Shown piece by piece: positions 1-9,346 of a DNA stretch of 21,681 bases (positions are counted from its first letter, which is position 1; the number at the start of each line of letters is the position of its first letter). The stretch is from Trichomonas tenax (Eukaryota > Parabasalia > Trichomonadida > Trichomonadidae), in assembly GCA_023091735.1 (NCBI GenBank), contig JALKBU010000885.1, positions 1 through 21,681 on the forward strand. Reading direction: 5' to 3'. A program made the translations under genes and the position numbers. The notes below the pieces were generated by a model that was given only the letters and a program-made list of their open reading frames with translations, was not told the DNA's origin and ran no database searches.

Positions 1-883
1 GGATTGGCGGACTGAGCGCTGACTCTGGGATCGGCTCTGTGAAGTTTGGCGTTGGCGGCGGTGCCGGAAGAACGTATTCTGGATTTAGATTCGATCTGAA
101 TATCGGGGATGCTTTGATTTGTGCAATTGTAAATCTATTTGATGGATCAATCTGAAGCATTCCATTTATCAAAGCTTTAGCATCGGCACTGAATGCCTTA
201 GGCATAGAATAGACTCCTCGTTTGACTTTCGCCAGCAAATTGCGGATATTCGGGTCATCAAAAGGCAAATATCCGGCCATAAGTGCGTAAAAGATTACAC
301 CGCAGCTCCATATGTCAGCCTTCTTTCCTTCGTACGGCTGACCTCTGATTACCTCAGGTGCGGCGTAGTGAGGCGATCCACACGAAGTTTCAGCGATATT
401 CGATTGCACGAAGCGCGCGAAGCCAAAATCTGCAATTTTGATGTTGTAGTTCGCATCGAGTAGGATATTCTCTGGCTTTAAGTCTCTATGGCAAATACCA
501 AGAGAATGAAGATATTCAAGGCCGTATATGATTTGTCTGAAGAATTTGACTGCTTCGTCCTGCGGCAAAAACCTTTTCTCAACTAGGTAATCGAAAAGTT
601 CGCCTTTAGACGAATATTCGGTGATAATATACAAATGTCGCGGAGATTCAAGCACATCGACCAAACCAAGAATGTGGGGATGGTCAATAAGCTTCATAAG
701 TGAGATTTCTCGTTGAATTTTCAGATTTAGATTCGTTTTTTGCTCGAAAGAACTTTTTTTGATGATTTTAATCGCGACTTCTTGGCCATTTTTGGTGTTC
801 ACGGCGAGCTTCACTTTGCCGCTGATTCCTTGGCCTATCGTCCTGATCAGTTTATAGTCTCCTATCATTGGAGTTTCTTCCAT
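1..883 (-). CDS. CAMKL/SNF1-like Ser/Thr protein kinase, 3' end cut by window
   Basis: The reading frame starts at ATG 883-881 and stays open to base 1, giving 294 residues without a stop. All kinase landmarks are visible: glycine loop GQGISG (residues 17-22), ATP-binding Lys39 in VAIKII, alpha-C Glu59, HRDLKPEN from residue 132, DFG 152-154 and APE 175-177. The activation loop reads ETSCGSPHYAAPE; Thr166 sits where LKB1-type kinases phosphorylate AMPK/SNF1 relatives. This places it in the CAMKL group, a cytosolic Ser/Thr kinase. The proline-rich stretch after residue 272 starts the C-terminal tail, and the rest lies outside the window. No clear TCA initiator was seen just upstream. It appears catalytically competent; the substrate and exact subfamily cannot be read. 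Confidence 0.95.
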   Translation of the reverse strand, partial: MEETPMIGDYKLIRTIGQGISGKVKLAVNTKNGQEVAIKIIKKSSFEQKTNLNLKIQREISLMKLIDHPHILGLVDVLESPRHLYIITEYSSKGELFDYLVEKRFLPQDEAVKFFRQIIYGLEYLHSLGICHRDLKPENILLDANYNIKIADFGFARFVQSNIAETSCGSPHYAAPEVIRGQPYEGKKADIWSCGVIFYALMAGYLPFDDPNIRNLLAKVKRGVYSMPKAFSADAKALINGMLQIDPSNRFTIAQIKASPIFRSNLNPEYVLPAPPPTPNFTEPIPESALSPPI

Positions 884-1547
884 TTTAGAATTTGTTCACT
901 TCATCTTTCACTTTTATTGCATATTTGGGTTCTTTATGGTCTATAAATGCTATGTTTGTAATATTGTTCAAAAATGATTTGTTAACATTTTTTTGATCGG
1001 ATTTACTCAAAAATGGCGTTAGTGTGATCACTGCACTCTGTTTTTGGAATAAAAAAACGAAACCCATTGAAACGATTATTAGACCCTTTTATTTTGTGGA
1101 AAACCCCTTTGAGGTTACTGGATTTAAATGTCAATAACTTATATGAAAGATTCATGTATTTGAAATGCTTTTCTGTATTAATAATGATTGTTGCAGCATT
1201 AAATTCAATTGAATCCAAAGTTAAATACATTGTTTTCAAGTGATTAAGACAGCTACAGCAGAGAGTCATATCTTTTAATTCATTTACTGCTGTGATCAGT
1301 TCTTAAACTGCTTAGAACTGTGTGAATATATTTTCTTTTTCAGCTTTATTGAATAAAATACTAGACTTAAGCATTTAAACAATGTGGGTACTCTTCTCAA
1401 TTTTTTAATAGTGAAGAACACGCCCGTAGAGTACTAGATTAAAAAATGTAGTTTATAAGTGAAAACTTATTTTATTAAGTGCCTACATCTTAAAGCAGAG
1501 TAATATCACAAGAAAAAAATCGAGAATCGAAAATAAGTGCACTATTT
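884..1547. other. AT-rich spacer upstream of the kinase
   Basis: No supported gene. Open frames here are short, lack convincing starts and have low-complexity translations. It contains the first copy of a 40-bp repeat (1498-1537) and ends at the target duplication of the Mutator-like element. The kinase promoter must lie at its left end, but I could not identify an initiator there. Confidence 0.6.
1498..1537 (+). repeat. 40-bp dispersed direct repeat, copy A
   Basis: This stretch matches 2763-2803 at roughly 90% when two small indels are allowed. Both share GAGTAATAT, CACAAGAAAAAA, TCGAGAAT and GAAAATAAG in the same order. It lies just outside the left target duplication of the Mutator-like element. 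Confidence 0.75.
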
Positions 1548-1556
1548 AGTTCATCT
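1548..1556 (+). repeat. Left target-site duplication AGTTCATCT
   Basis: The nine bases AGTTCATCT abut the left inverted repeat. They recur exactly at 2589-2597 abutting the right inverted repeat. Nine bases is the usual duplication size for Mutator-like elements. Confidence 0.85.
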
Positions 1557-1577
1557 AGGAATGCAAATCTGGAAGAT
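1557..1577 (+). repeat. Left terminal inverted repeat of the MULE-like element
   Basis: It starts AGGAATGCAAATCTGG and pairs with 2568-2588 with three mismatches. It agrees even better with the reverse complement of the element end at 9140, differing only at position 4 over the first 21 bases. Confidence 0.8.
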
Positions 1578-2053
1578 ATTTTGAAATTTTCCAGATTTCC
1601 ATTTTTGGAATCTTTTAGACAAAAATAAACTTCTTTTTTATCGTTTTTTGTCAAATAAATTATTTACTGGACAAAAAACCATGAGTTTTCATGTTTTTAA
1701 ATCAGTAGCTCGTTATAGATTTAGGAGCACTATGTTTTCGTGCAATTTCACCATCTTCATTGTGATTGTCACATTTTCACTGGAAATTTCCAGCCAAGAA
1801 CTTCCAGAAAAGTGAGCAAAATTGAATGAAAAGTAACATTTTGGAAGCAGGAAACTTGGTCTGGAAGATAATTCAAAAAGTTGATAAATATGATCCTTGT
1901 TGTGTGAAGAATGAATAAATCAATTGGAAGATATTGAGGGATTTCCGATAATCTGGAATTGATTTTTTAATATTTAATTCTATTCATATAGAATAACAAT
2001 AGTGACATGAAAAGTTTACAATTTTACAATTTGAGAAATTGGAAGTTTCTTCA

Positions 2054-2293
2054 TTAATTTTCTTGGCCAAGAATACAAATTATAATGATATGAAGGACCT
2101 CTATCATGATCTCATTGATGATGGCTGAGCATGTCTGAAACTTCGTTTCCAATAAATGAGCATTTTCTGACTGATCAATTCCAAAAATTTTGAAAACCGC
2201 GATTGTCACATCATGCATAGCAATACATGGGCCCGCATTTCCCAAGTAACATAAATAATTCATGCGAAACCAACAAACGAAGCTTACTCTCAA
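2054..2293 (-). other. Coding-like segment inside the element, possibly captured
   Basis: This segment is visibly less AT-rich than the rest of the element and stays open on the minus strand for about 79 codons. The first in-frame ATG gives a roughly 69-residue peptide beginning MNYLCYLGNAGP, with a hydrophobic tail near ILHIIIICIL-type residues. I recognise no family. A host gene fragment carried by the element (Pack-MULE style) is one explanation and chance is another. No initiator-like site was noted. Confidence 0.2.
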
Positions 2294-2567
2294 CTTTCCT
2301 TCTTAAGTCATTGCTACAGCATATTCAAGCCTATTTACGAATATACAACAAATATTGGCTTAATTTGGGCCATTGGAATCTATAGAAAATAATTTTTTGA
2401 GTCAAATTATTTTGATTAAATGTAAAACAAGCATTACATCTTTCAATTTAGCTGCATTTATATTACCTTATGATCTAAATACAGAATTCATGTTTTTGCT
2501 TGTGTTATAAAATTAAATTAAATTAAATTTCTTATTTCCAGACTTTTTTTCCAGAAGTCCATTTTTT

Positions 2568-2588
2568 ATCTTCCTGATTTTCATCCCT
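2568..2588 (-). repeat. Right terminal inverted repeat of the MULE-like element
   Basis: It ends in CATCCCT and is the inverse of 1557-1577 with three mismatches. The last 115 bp of this end are also present at 9017-9140. Confidence 0.8.
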
Positions 2589-2597
2589 AGTTCATCT
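2589..2597 (+). repeat. Right target-site duplication AGTTCATCT
   Basis: Exact copy of 1548-1556, immediately outside the right inverted repeat. Confidence 0.85.
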
Positions 2598-2762
2598 GTT
2601 TTTGCAATGGAGTTACTAAGGTTAATTGGAGAAATAGATATAAATACATTGCATAATGATTTCTTTTTGGCTGGATTACCGATTTCTGAGTGTTTTATAT
2701 TGTTTTGTGAACATTATTTTAGTTTTGTGAATGTGAATGCAAAATGATATATGAGCATATTC

Positions 2763-2803
2763 GAGTAATATTTCACAAGAAAAAATCGAGAATAGAAAAT
2801 AAG
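2763..2803 (+). repeat. 40-bp dispersed direct repeat, copy B
   Basis: Second copy of 1498-1537, in the same orientation. It ends about 105 bp before the ubiquitin-like gene start, so it may lie in that gene's upstream control region. Confidence 0.75.
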
Positions 2804-2908
2804 CATTCAAAAAAGATTTGAGGTATAATTCAATTTTTGAGAGATGACATACAATTTATTTGTGCTGAGTTAATTCAATGTGTTTTTTTTAAAAAACATT
2901 ATTCCTCA

Positions 2909-3526
2909 ATGACACAAGAAATGACTGTCGTTCCAGCAAACAAAATCCTCATCAACATATACTACCCAGGCAAGTGGGTCTTGAAAGTCAACGTTTTAGA
3001 AACAGCAACAAGCCATGACGTTAAAAAATTCATTAAAGATTCACAAGTCGAGTTATTATTCAACGGTGAGCTTTTAAACAGGTCGCATGATTTCAAGTAC
3101 TACGGTTTGAAGCATGAAGACGTTTTGGTTATCATTCCAAAGTCCCACAAGTTACAAACATTATCTCAGAACTTACAGAACATTGGCAGAGATGAGGACG
3201 TCTTCAGAGAGAGCATCTCATCTGTCATCGATCCAAAGATATCAGAAGAAGCTGGAAGAATCAGAGATATTCAGCTTTACAGACTTGAAAGTAAACCAAC
3301 CTTCTTCCGTAAGTTTTTGAGCTCATGCCAGGAAGAAGCAACCCCAGCTCCACAGAAGAATATCCAAACATTCATCCCAATCCGCACAAAATTCTCAAAG
3401 CCAAGTACAGCTCCATTACCACCATTCTGGTCTGAATCTTCTTGTCCAAGGCCACAGCTTAAGCTATTTACATCTGAGACATTCACACAGCTCAAGAACG
3501 AAGAGGCTCAGGTCACTGATGACTAA
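2909..3526 (+). CDS. Ubiquitin-like domain protein, 205 aa
   Basis: From ATG 2909 the protein has 205 residues and ends at TAA. Residues about 12-77 look like a beta-grasp ubiquitin-like fold: a strand ILINIYY, a strand KWVLKVNVL, a helix SHDVKKFIKD, then ELLFNGELLN, YYGLKHED and VLVIIP, which mirror the order of ubiquitin's secondary structure and its L-x-F-x-G turn. No C-terminal Gly-Gly processing site follows, so this is a built-in domain, not a conjugated modifier. The rest is polar, then proline-rich (TPAPQK, APLPPFW). A second Met four codons on (2921) is an alternative start, because TCA occurs directly before ATG 2909 and would leave almost no leader. The frame extends upstream only through non-ATG codons. 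Partner and pathway are unknown. Confidence 0.8.
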   Translation: MTQEMTVVPANKILINIYYPGKWVLKVNVLETATSHDVKKFIKDSQVELLFNGELLNRSHDFKYYGLKHEDVLVIIPKSHKLQTLSQNLQNIGRDEDVFRESISSVIDPKISEEAGRIRDIQLYRLESKPTFFRKFLSSCQEEATPAPQKNIQTFIPIRTKFSKPSTAPLPPFWSESSCPRPQLKLFTSETFTQLKNEEAQVTDD

Positions 3527-4731
3527 TCACTGTTCTTTTTATTGTATGTATTGTATAAATTCTGTTTTGTATTTGATTATTTAAGCGCTTTTTAGCTTAC
3601 AAAGCAACTTTTGTTTAATTCCTTAAACAATATCATCGATACAGACCTGTTTAGAAGCTATGTTTCTCTATATCTCTTTCGTCTGAGTATAGCGGCTGAG
3701 GTGCCCGTTTAAGCTGCTGAAGTAATATTTATGGAGAGATTTAGTTTACTCAAATTATCTGTATCTGTACTTACAGCACATCTAAGAAACGTGTTTCAAT
3801 GCTTCTCGGGAGATTATTGCATGGAGATTGCAAAAAATTAATTACCTTCAAAGAAATGATATAATGATAGAATCTAATCACATTCTATATCACTTACACA
3901 ACGATTGAAAGCATTTGGCCTAATGAAATGGTTCTGTAATGGCATATTTGACTTTCATATAATATAATTGTAACACAAAGCTCTATCATTTTGAATGTCA
4001 ACTATGCATATGTACATATAACGTGTTTTAGATAGGATTAATGTATATACATATCATTAATAAATTCACAAATAAATTTCTTGCTTATTGTACCTATATG
4101 TCTGACTCCTTCACTCTCTATTTGCGTGTAATTGCTTAAGACATTGGGGCACTTGATATTCACAATCGAATAAATTGATGATTAAGTATCACTTCAATAT
4201 TTCTTGAAACATTGGAATTCGTTTTTAGATAGTATTGGCTAATGACTTAGTAACAAAAAACAATCCAATTTTGTTTCTCAATATCATGATTGTTGATAAC
4301 TGAAATGATAAGTGTTGATTTGTTTATTCAATTGTCTACATAAATTATAACATCATTCATCCTATTAAAAATCTTGTGATTCAATCACAGCTGTTGATTT
4401 CAATTCTATTTTGACGCTGATTTTAATTTCTCCTACAAATGATGCAACTAAAGATACATTTATAACATCATCAATCAATCCTAGTTCCATTCATGCAAAG
4501 CCCTTGAGGCTGTTCTGAATTGACAAAAATACGACATATTTTATATTAAAGAGGGTCTGACAGAAATAATAAGGAAAAGACGATAACGATCACATACCAA
4601 ACTTAGTTTTATTTTTTGATATTTAGGTTTTGCTTATTATGATATAATCAAAAATTGATAAATTTCGTATTTATCTGATCAAATTAATATCCTCTCTATT
4701 TTTTTCAGCCCCTAATTTCAAATATTAAAAA
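3527..4731. other. AT-rich spacer, no gene seen
   Basis: I see no gene, tRNA-like B box or clear repeat in this 1.2 kb. A slightly GC-richer patch near 3690-3725 has no recognisable structure. The last 30 bases before 4732 contain a TCAAATATT stretch that could be the initiator of the next gene. Confidence 0.6.
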
Positions 4732-6913
4732 ATGCGGCAGAAAACCAGTAAGATACTTAGTACTTTTTTATTTCTAACAAACAGACAGTTTCGCGACATT
4801 AGTTAATATCAAGCTGGAGCCGGTTGTCATAAGTCAGTGGGGAAACAAAATTTCATCAAAAAATAAACTAATTAAGAGGTTTTTTGTTGCTACCTCCGCA
4901 GCTTTGTATGCATGCAAGACTGTGGGGCTCTGGAACAATGCCAAAATCGTCCATTACTATCCTTGGGTTGATTTATCAAACATATCTAAGAAAGATCCGT
5001 GTAACTTCAAACTTACGTTCGACAATCAGCAAGTATCGATAATATTCGACGAAGATGAAGCGTTTTTCACATCGATTATTTCATATTTAAGATCATTTAT
5101 ACCAGAAACTCACAATATGTCGAAGCAAATCGCAAAAATCTCAAATATTTCGCAGTTTAATCCCGACATATACCAGCCTTTATACATTTTGATATCTTGC
5201 TGTCTTTCATTAGATTGCAGACCTTCAGAAAAGCTCATGGCGTCGTTTAAGAACCAGCTTCACAACGGAACACGACTGAAAATTTCCCACCTTCCTTCCA
5301 GCACGAATGTCGTCAACGCATTGTGCAGAGCTCTTTCTTTGATGAGAGCAGTGAATGATTTAGTGATTGGAGGCTATAACTTCTTCTCGCTTTACTCCAA
5401 ACTGCCGGAGATTATAAAACAGAACAAACAGATACGAAAACTCACGATTTTTGAATATTCGAAATATGAAGATTTTGCAGAATTTATTAATGAAATTCCA
5501 GATAATGGACTCGAAATTCTCAAATTCAAGGACATCAATTTCTGCGATGCAATGATAGAAGCGTTCAAGGGCGTGAAATTATCGAAGAAAATTTCCGGAA
5601 TAATGTTTTCTGGATGTACATTCACGAAGCAGCAGTTTACATCATTAATCAGTCAAACGGAATCCATTTCTCAACTCAGTACGTTCTCTTTAGCTCATCT
5701 TAAGCTTGATTTTGAAATTACAAAAGAAATGTTCCTCAAATTAACGAAAATCATGTCAGATACGGGTATATATGCGTTCAAATTGAAAGATATGCATATT
5801 AATATCCCAGATTTCCTTAAAGCTATATCAGATGACAATTTATACATCGTGGACTTAGATTTATCGCAAAATTACTGCACAACGAACATTCCAGAGGATA
5901 TAATGCTGCCAAGTACAATGAATACGCTGCGATTACTCAATGTTAAATGGCAAGGAGATTCATTATCAAAGTTTTTATCGATACAACCATTCAGATCTGT
6001 CATAAAAGTCGATTTCTCGTATGCCAGGTTTGATATTCCACTCACAAAAGATCCTTTTGAGGATTTAATCGATGTTCCTCCGAGCACATTCATCGAATCA
6101 TTCATTTGGCAAGAAAATCCGATTTCCACGCGTCTTTTCAAGTTTTTGTCGAACTTCACGTATATCCATGAAGGAGTCTTCCAGTCATGTCCTATATATA
6201 AGCACGACCAGAAAACGATTCTCGAAGCGATGGGAAATTTCATCATCAAGACTAAAATTGCAAAACTTGCAATAATATCGACAATTCACACATTCAGAGA
6301 TAAAGGAATTGAAGCTTTGAAAGATGCTTTAGCACAGAATCAGTTCCTGAGAGTCCTCAACATCTCAAACAACAGAATTGGAGATCGAGGATTGATGATA
6401 TTGCTCGATATTTTGATACAGAATCACAACATCACAAAAATCAATTTCACCGGTTCTGAATTGTGTGATCCATCAGTTTTCATTCAGTTCCTCAGAGACA
6501 TCTCTCAGCTTCCATCACTCGTCCACGTTTCGAAGCCGAGGAAGGACATTTCATTCCTTTGCTCAAAGTCACCAAAATCATATGAAACAGAGCTCAACAT
6601 GCTTTGGAGCATTCTCACAGAGCAAACGAAAAAGAATAACGAGAATAACAAGCCAGACAGCGAATCCAATGTTTCATCTGTCTTCGCTTCACACCCAGGA
6701 GACTCTCTTTCAACAGTAGATTCATTCGGCATCACATATCTCGAGGCATCATGGGAAACTAACATCGAAGTCGGATACTTGAATTTCGACAACGACTGGT
6801 ATCAGCTTAAGAAGATGTTCGACTACCAGCGACTTTTGGATATTGCTCTTCCTAATTTGGATAATCTCGCTAATCAAGGATCTGCAAATTTGATCGACTT
6901 TGAACCTGTTTAA
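4732..6913 (+). CDS. CARMIL-like leucine-rich repeat protein, one 37-nt intron
   Basis: The long frame ends at TAA 6911-6913 and opens after TAA 4775-4777, but has no plausible ATG at its 5' end. Joining exon 1 (4732-4747: M-R-Q-K-T plus one base) to exon 2 (4785-6913) restores an ATG in phase and gives 714 residues. Residues about 8-105 (VVISQWGNKISS, FFVATSAALYA, HYYPWVDLSNI) resemble the PH-like N-terminus of CARMIL-type actin regulators. Leucine-rich repeats follow; the clearest is LRVLNISNNRIGDRGL near residue 526. The tail is acidic and serine-rich. CARMIL proteins bind capping protein and shape actin at membranes, but I see no canonical capping-protein interaction motif. The function is therefore inferred from architecture, and a generic LRR protein remains possible. 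Confidence 0.8.
4748..4784 (+). other. Candidate 37-nt spliceosomal intron
   Basis: It begins GTAAGATACTT and ends TTCTAACAAACAG. The 3' end closely resembles the fused branch-point/acceptor ACTAACACACAG described for trichomonad introns. The donor is GTAAGA, not the usual GTATGT. It splits a codon after base 1, and removal makes a 714-codon frame with an ATG start. An in-frame TAA at 4775-4777 lies inside it, so reading through would terminate upstream of the main frame. Confidence 0.7.
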
Positions 6914-7824
6914 TATAATATTATTTTTGTTTTTATTGTTTATTGTAAATGAATTTATTCCCGAAATTTTTTTATTTTTGTTTTCCGATGGATTCGAAAG
7001 AGATGATTATGAAATATTTCTCGATATTGATGAAGAATTATACGTTGAGAAGTTGCCAAATCACTTAGAGAACAAATGCATCATCAAATCCCTGAAGAGA
7101 CCGAGCAAAGAAAAAAAATATAAGAATTTGACAGAATTGGAGATGAAAAAAAAAAAAATATATAGGGTGTGCAAGGGTGTGTTTAGCGCAGAAAGATTGG
7201 TGCAAATCTGAATCATTCTATTAACACATATATAATATACACCTATAATAACTCTTATATAGAGAAATATTGGAGAACGGCAAAACGAACCCTTCACTGA
7301 ATAGTTTTAGGCAAACCTAAAAAAACACACTTCATATACTACTATGGCCTCAATGTTCAGCATTTGATAACAATGAATATCAAGGAATAATTTGCAGCAA
7401 AGTTTTTGGAAAAATGTGAAGAAAAATGGTGTACCACCTTTATCGGCAACTGAGACTGATATATCGAGTTATTGTTCGATCTTCAGAAATCGTTGAAGCA
7501 GAAAAAACGGATTATTGTGAAAAAAATTGTTTGAAAGAAAATATATATAAAAGATTGAAAAGATTCATCGAGAAGCTCTTCATAATGCTATTTGATCTTT
7601 ATTATTCTATCAATTTAACTTTTCTAAATTTTAACGTTTTACCTTCAAAATCCTCTCAAAAATGTATTTTTTCAAAGACAGATAAATGTTCGAATAAAAA
7701 TTTGTAGATTACCATATATTTGGAGATTATAAGTTGAATTATTTTAATTTCAAGATTTTTCATAAATTCTATCGACTTTTGAAAAAAATTCAATAGCTTT
7801 TCAAATAATTTGAAGTGTGATAGA
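6914..7824. other. AT-rich spacer with weak coding-like remnants
   Basis: No supported gene. Bases 6985-7208 read in one plus frame as an acidic then lysine-rich peptide (EIFLDIDEELYVEKL-like), but there is no usable ATG and it includes a long A run at 7146-7155. Bases 7426-7707 contain another open frame of low-complexity, AT-driven composition. Either could be a relic; I would not call either a gene. Confidence 0.5.
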
Positions 7825-8309
7825 CAAAAACACCCAAATTTAACCATAGATAGTATATCATATATCAATCATTATTATATCAATTAAAATTCAAAATCTT
7901 CAATATTCGTTGAATTTTCCTTTGTATTAAGTTGTCACTTTTTCAGTTGGAATTCTTCTTTTCATGCTCTTCGGCGAATCAGCTCCGCCATCGATAGCGA
8001 TCAAACGCTCCGCTCCGCTTTTTAATCGCTATCAATGGCTCCGCGTTTTTAATCGAAAGCTTGCTTTCGTGCAAATTGCAAAAAGAAAAAAGTACGTTGG
8101 CAGCAGTTGAATTTCGCCCCTTTTGTGCATACATAGACTTTAATACCGTTACACTAGCCCAAGAACCTGAAAATTTAGGTTAGCCACCACATTTAACATT
8201 ACAAACTGCATCAAAATTTTTCTTTGAAAACAAACATTCAGACGCTCTAATTATGAAAATAATGTTCTATATATCATCATATATCTATGGTTAAATTTGG
8301 GTGTTCTTG
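7825..8309. repeat. 485-bp inverted-repeat element with GC-richer structured core
   Basis: Arms 7825-7852 and 8282-8309 are inverted copies of 28 bases with one mismatch (outer end CAARAACACCC). They enclose a core unlike the flanks. The core holds a 14-bp inverted repeat with one mismatch (CCATCGATAGCGAT at 7988 against ATCGCTATCAATGG at 8025), direct copies of GCTCCGC, a perfect CGAAAG/CTTTCG hairpin near 8054-8069 and an AACCT/AGGTT pair near 8165-8180. There is no open frame of note and no convincing target duplication. It looks like a MITE-type element or a structured non-coding locus; family unknown. Confidence 0.6.
7988..8038. repeat. Hairpin-forming inverted repeat in the element core
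   Basis: The 14-base arms 7988-8001 and 8025-8038 pair with a single mismatch around a 23-base loop rich in CGCTCCGC. GCTCCGC copies also flank both arms, making this an extended symmetric block. Confidence 0.7.
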
Positions 8310-9016
8310 AAGTTCTCTGGAAATTTAAATTCAATGAGAAGTGTATCAACGCTGGGGTCAGAACCAGATCAAACATGTATGGGCAAATATAACTCTTGTG
8401 TGATGCCATACATAGTTGTAGTGTTAAACATATATAATATTGTTTCATATTTTTCGTTAACAATTTGATATCAGCTTATTATTGAGTAAATAGCAATATT
8501 TATTATAAATATATCACATGCCAAAAACATAGTAACATATTACAAATAATACAAGCTCCTAATTGAATAATTGTTCAGTATCTGAATTTATAAATACACG
8601 AAATCATTGCGGAGACGACAATATACATAGATGCATGCACATATTGCATGTTTTTAATGTGATACACCAACTTATACTCATAGCCTCCCAATGAATTTGC
8701 TGAAATTATTGATTAATAGAAAAAAGTATTCAAAAATAAAAACGATGCAAAAATAATTAGCATCATATATACTATTTTATTAATGTAAACAGTGTCAAAT
8801 AAATTGTGAAAAAACGTGACTTTTAACCTTATCCACTTTTTAAAATATGGTTTATTATAACATTTACATAATGGTAATGCTAGTTTTGCCAATTTTGGTC
8901 GCTAAAAACCAAATTTGAGAGTTAAAACACTTCTTTTTCAAAACGAAGCACATTTTCATAATAACCGAAATCAAGTTTTGGATATCCATTGCTGAGTCTG
9001 TTATATTAGCTTACCT
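8310..9016. other. AT-rich spacer, no gene seen
   Basis: Low-complexity AT-rich sequence with no supportable frame, RNA gene or repeat. I looked here for a left end matching the Mutator-like end at 9140 and found none. Confidence 0.6.
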
Positions 9017-9140
9017 TCTAAATACAGAATTCATGTTTTTGCTTTTGTTATAAAATTAAATTTCCTATTTCCAGAATTTTTTTCCAGAAGTCCATTTTTT
9101 ATCTTCCAGAATCTATTTTATCTTCCAGATTTGCATCCCT
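9017..9140 (+). repeat. Second right end of the MULE-like family
   Basis: These 124 bases match 2474-2588 closely, from TCTAAATACAGAATTCATG to the terminal CATCCCT. The differences are a missing TTAAA-type expansion of about 10 bases and an extra repeat unit of about 19 bases (TTTATCTTCCAG-like) near the end. Its terminal 21 bases are closer to the left inverted repeat at 1557 than that element's own right end is. No partner left end was found in this window, so this is a truncated or eroded copy. Confidence 0.8.
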
Positions 9141-9288
9141 ACATGTTTTCATAAAAATTGGGAAATAATATATTTCTCAAAAAGTGGATTAGGCATCAGG
9201 GGTGAAACGGTGTAGTCCCGCAAGTGGAATAACTTTGTCTGTGTTTGGTATAAATAAGTTTGGAAAGCGGCTCTAAGGGACTCTTGGT

Positions 9289-9346
9289 ACATCTCTACAT
9301 TATGGTAGAAGCAGATCTTGTTGATCTTGCTTTTGTAGTGAGATGT
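9289..9346 (+). other. Imperfect long hairpin, possible structured RNA
   Basis: ACATCTCTACA (9289-9299) pairs with TGTAGTGAGATGT (9334-9346). Inside it, GAAGCAGATC (9308-9317) pairs with GATCTTGCTTT (9323-9333) around a TTGTT loop. The surrounding 150 bp are less AT-rich than their flanks. I could not fit box C/D or a tRNA fold, so no RNA class is assigned. Confidence 0.35.

Larger units (their letters stand above)
1557..2588. mobile_element. Non-autonomous Mutator-like (MULE) element, 1,032 bp
   Basis: The ends are imperfect terminal inverted repeats: 1557-1577 begins AGGAATGCAAATCTGGAAG, and 2568-2588 read in reverse begins AGGGATGAAAATCAGGAAG (18 of 21 positions identical). Perfect 9-bp direct repeats flank the element. 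TGGAA/TTCCA words are dense inside, including a palindrome at 1780-1793 and a 10-bp inverted repeat 1565-1574/1589-1598, as expected of subterminal transposase-binding arrays. No transposase frame is present, so movement would depend on an enzyme made elsewhere. The intact duplication suggests a fairly recent insertion. It sits about 320 bp upstream of the ubiquitin-like gene. Superfamily assignment rests on duplication length and TIR form, not on a protein. Confidence 0.8.

Noticed and set aside
4904..6913. Starting the LRR protein at base 4904
   Set aside because: That codon is TTG, and the frame continues upstream through PH-like residues to a stop at 4775-4777; the spliced ATG at 4732 explains the whole N-terminus better.
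6900..7211. A 103-residue gene after the LRR gene
   Set aside because: It begins at a TTG overlapping the LRR gene's end, is AT-driven at the start and crosses a long A run; at most a relic.
7426..7868. Short frames on both strands at 7.4-7.9 kb
   Set aside because: Low-complexity AT-rich translations without initiator-like sites or recognisable domains.
7810..8313. TTGAAGT as a target duplication of the 485-bp element
   Set aside because: The left copy lies 8 bases outside the arm and the right copy overlaps the arm's end, so they do not border the same terminus.
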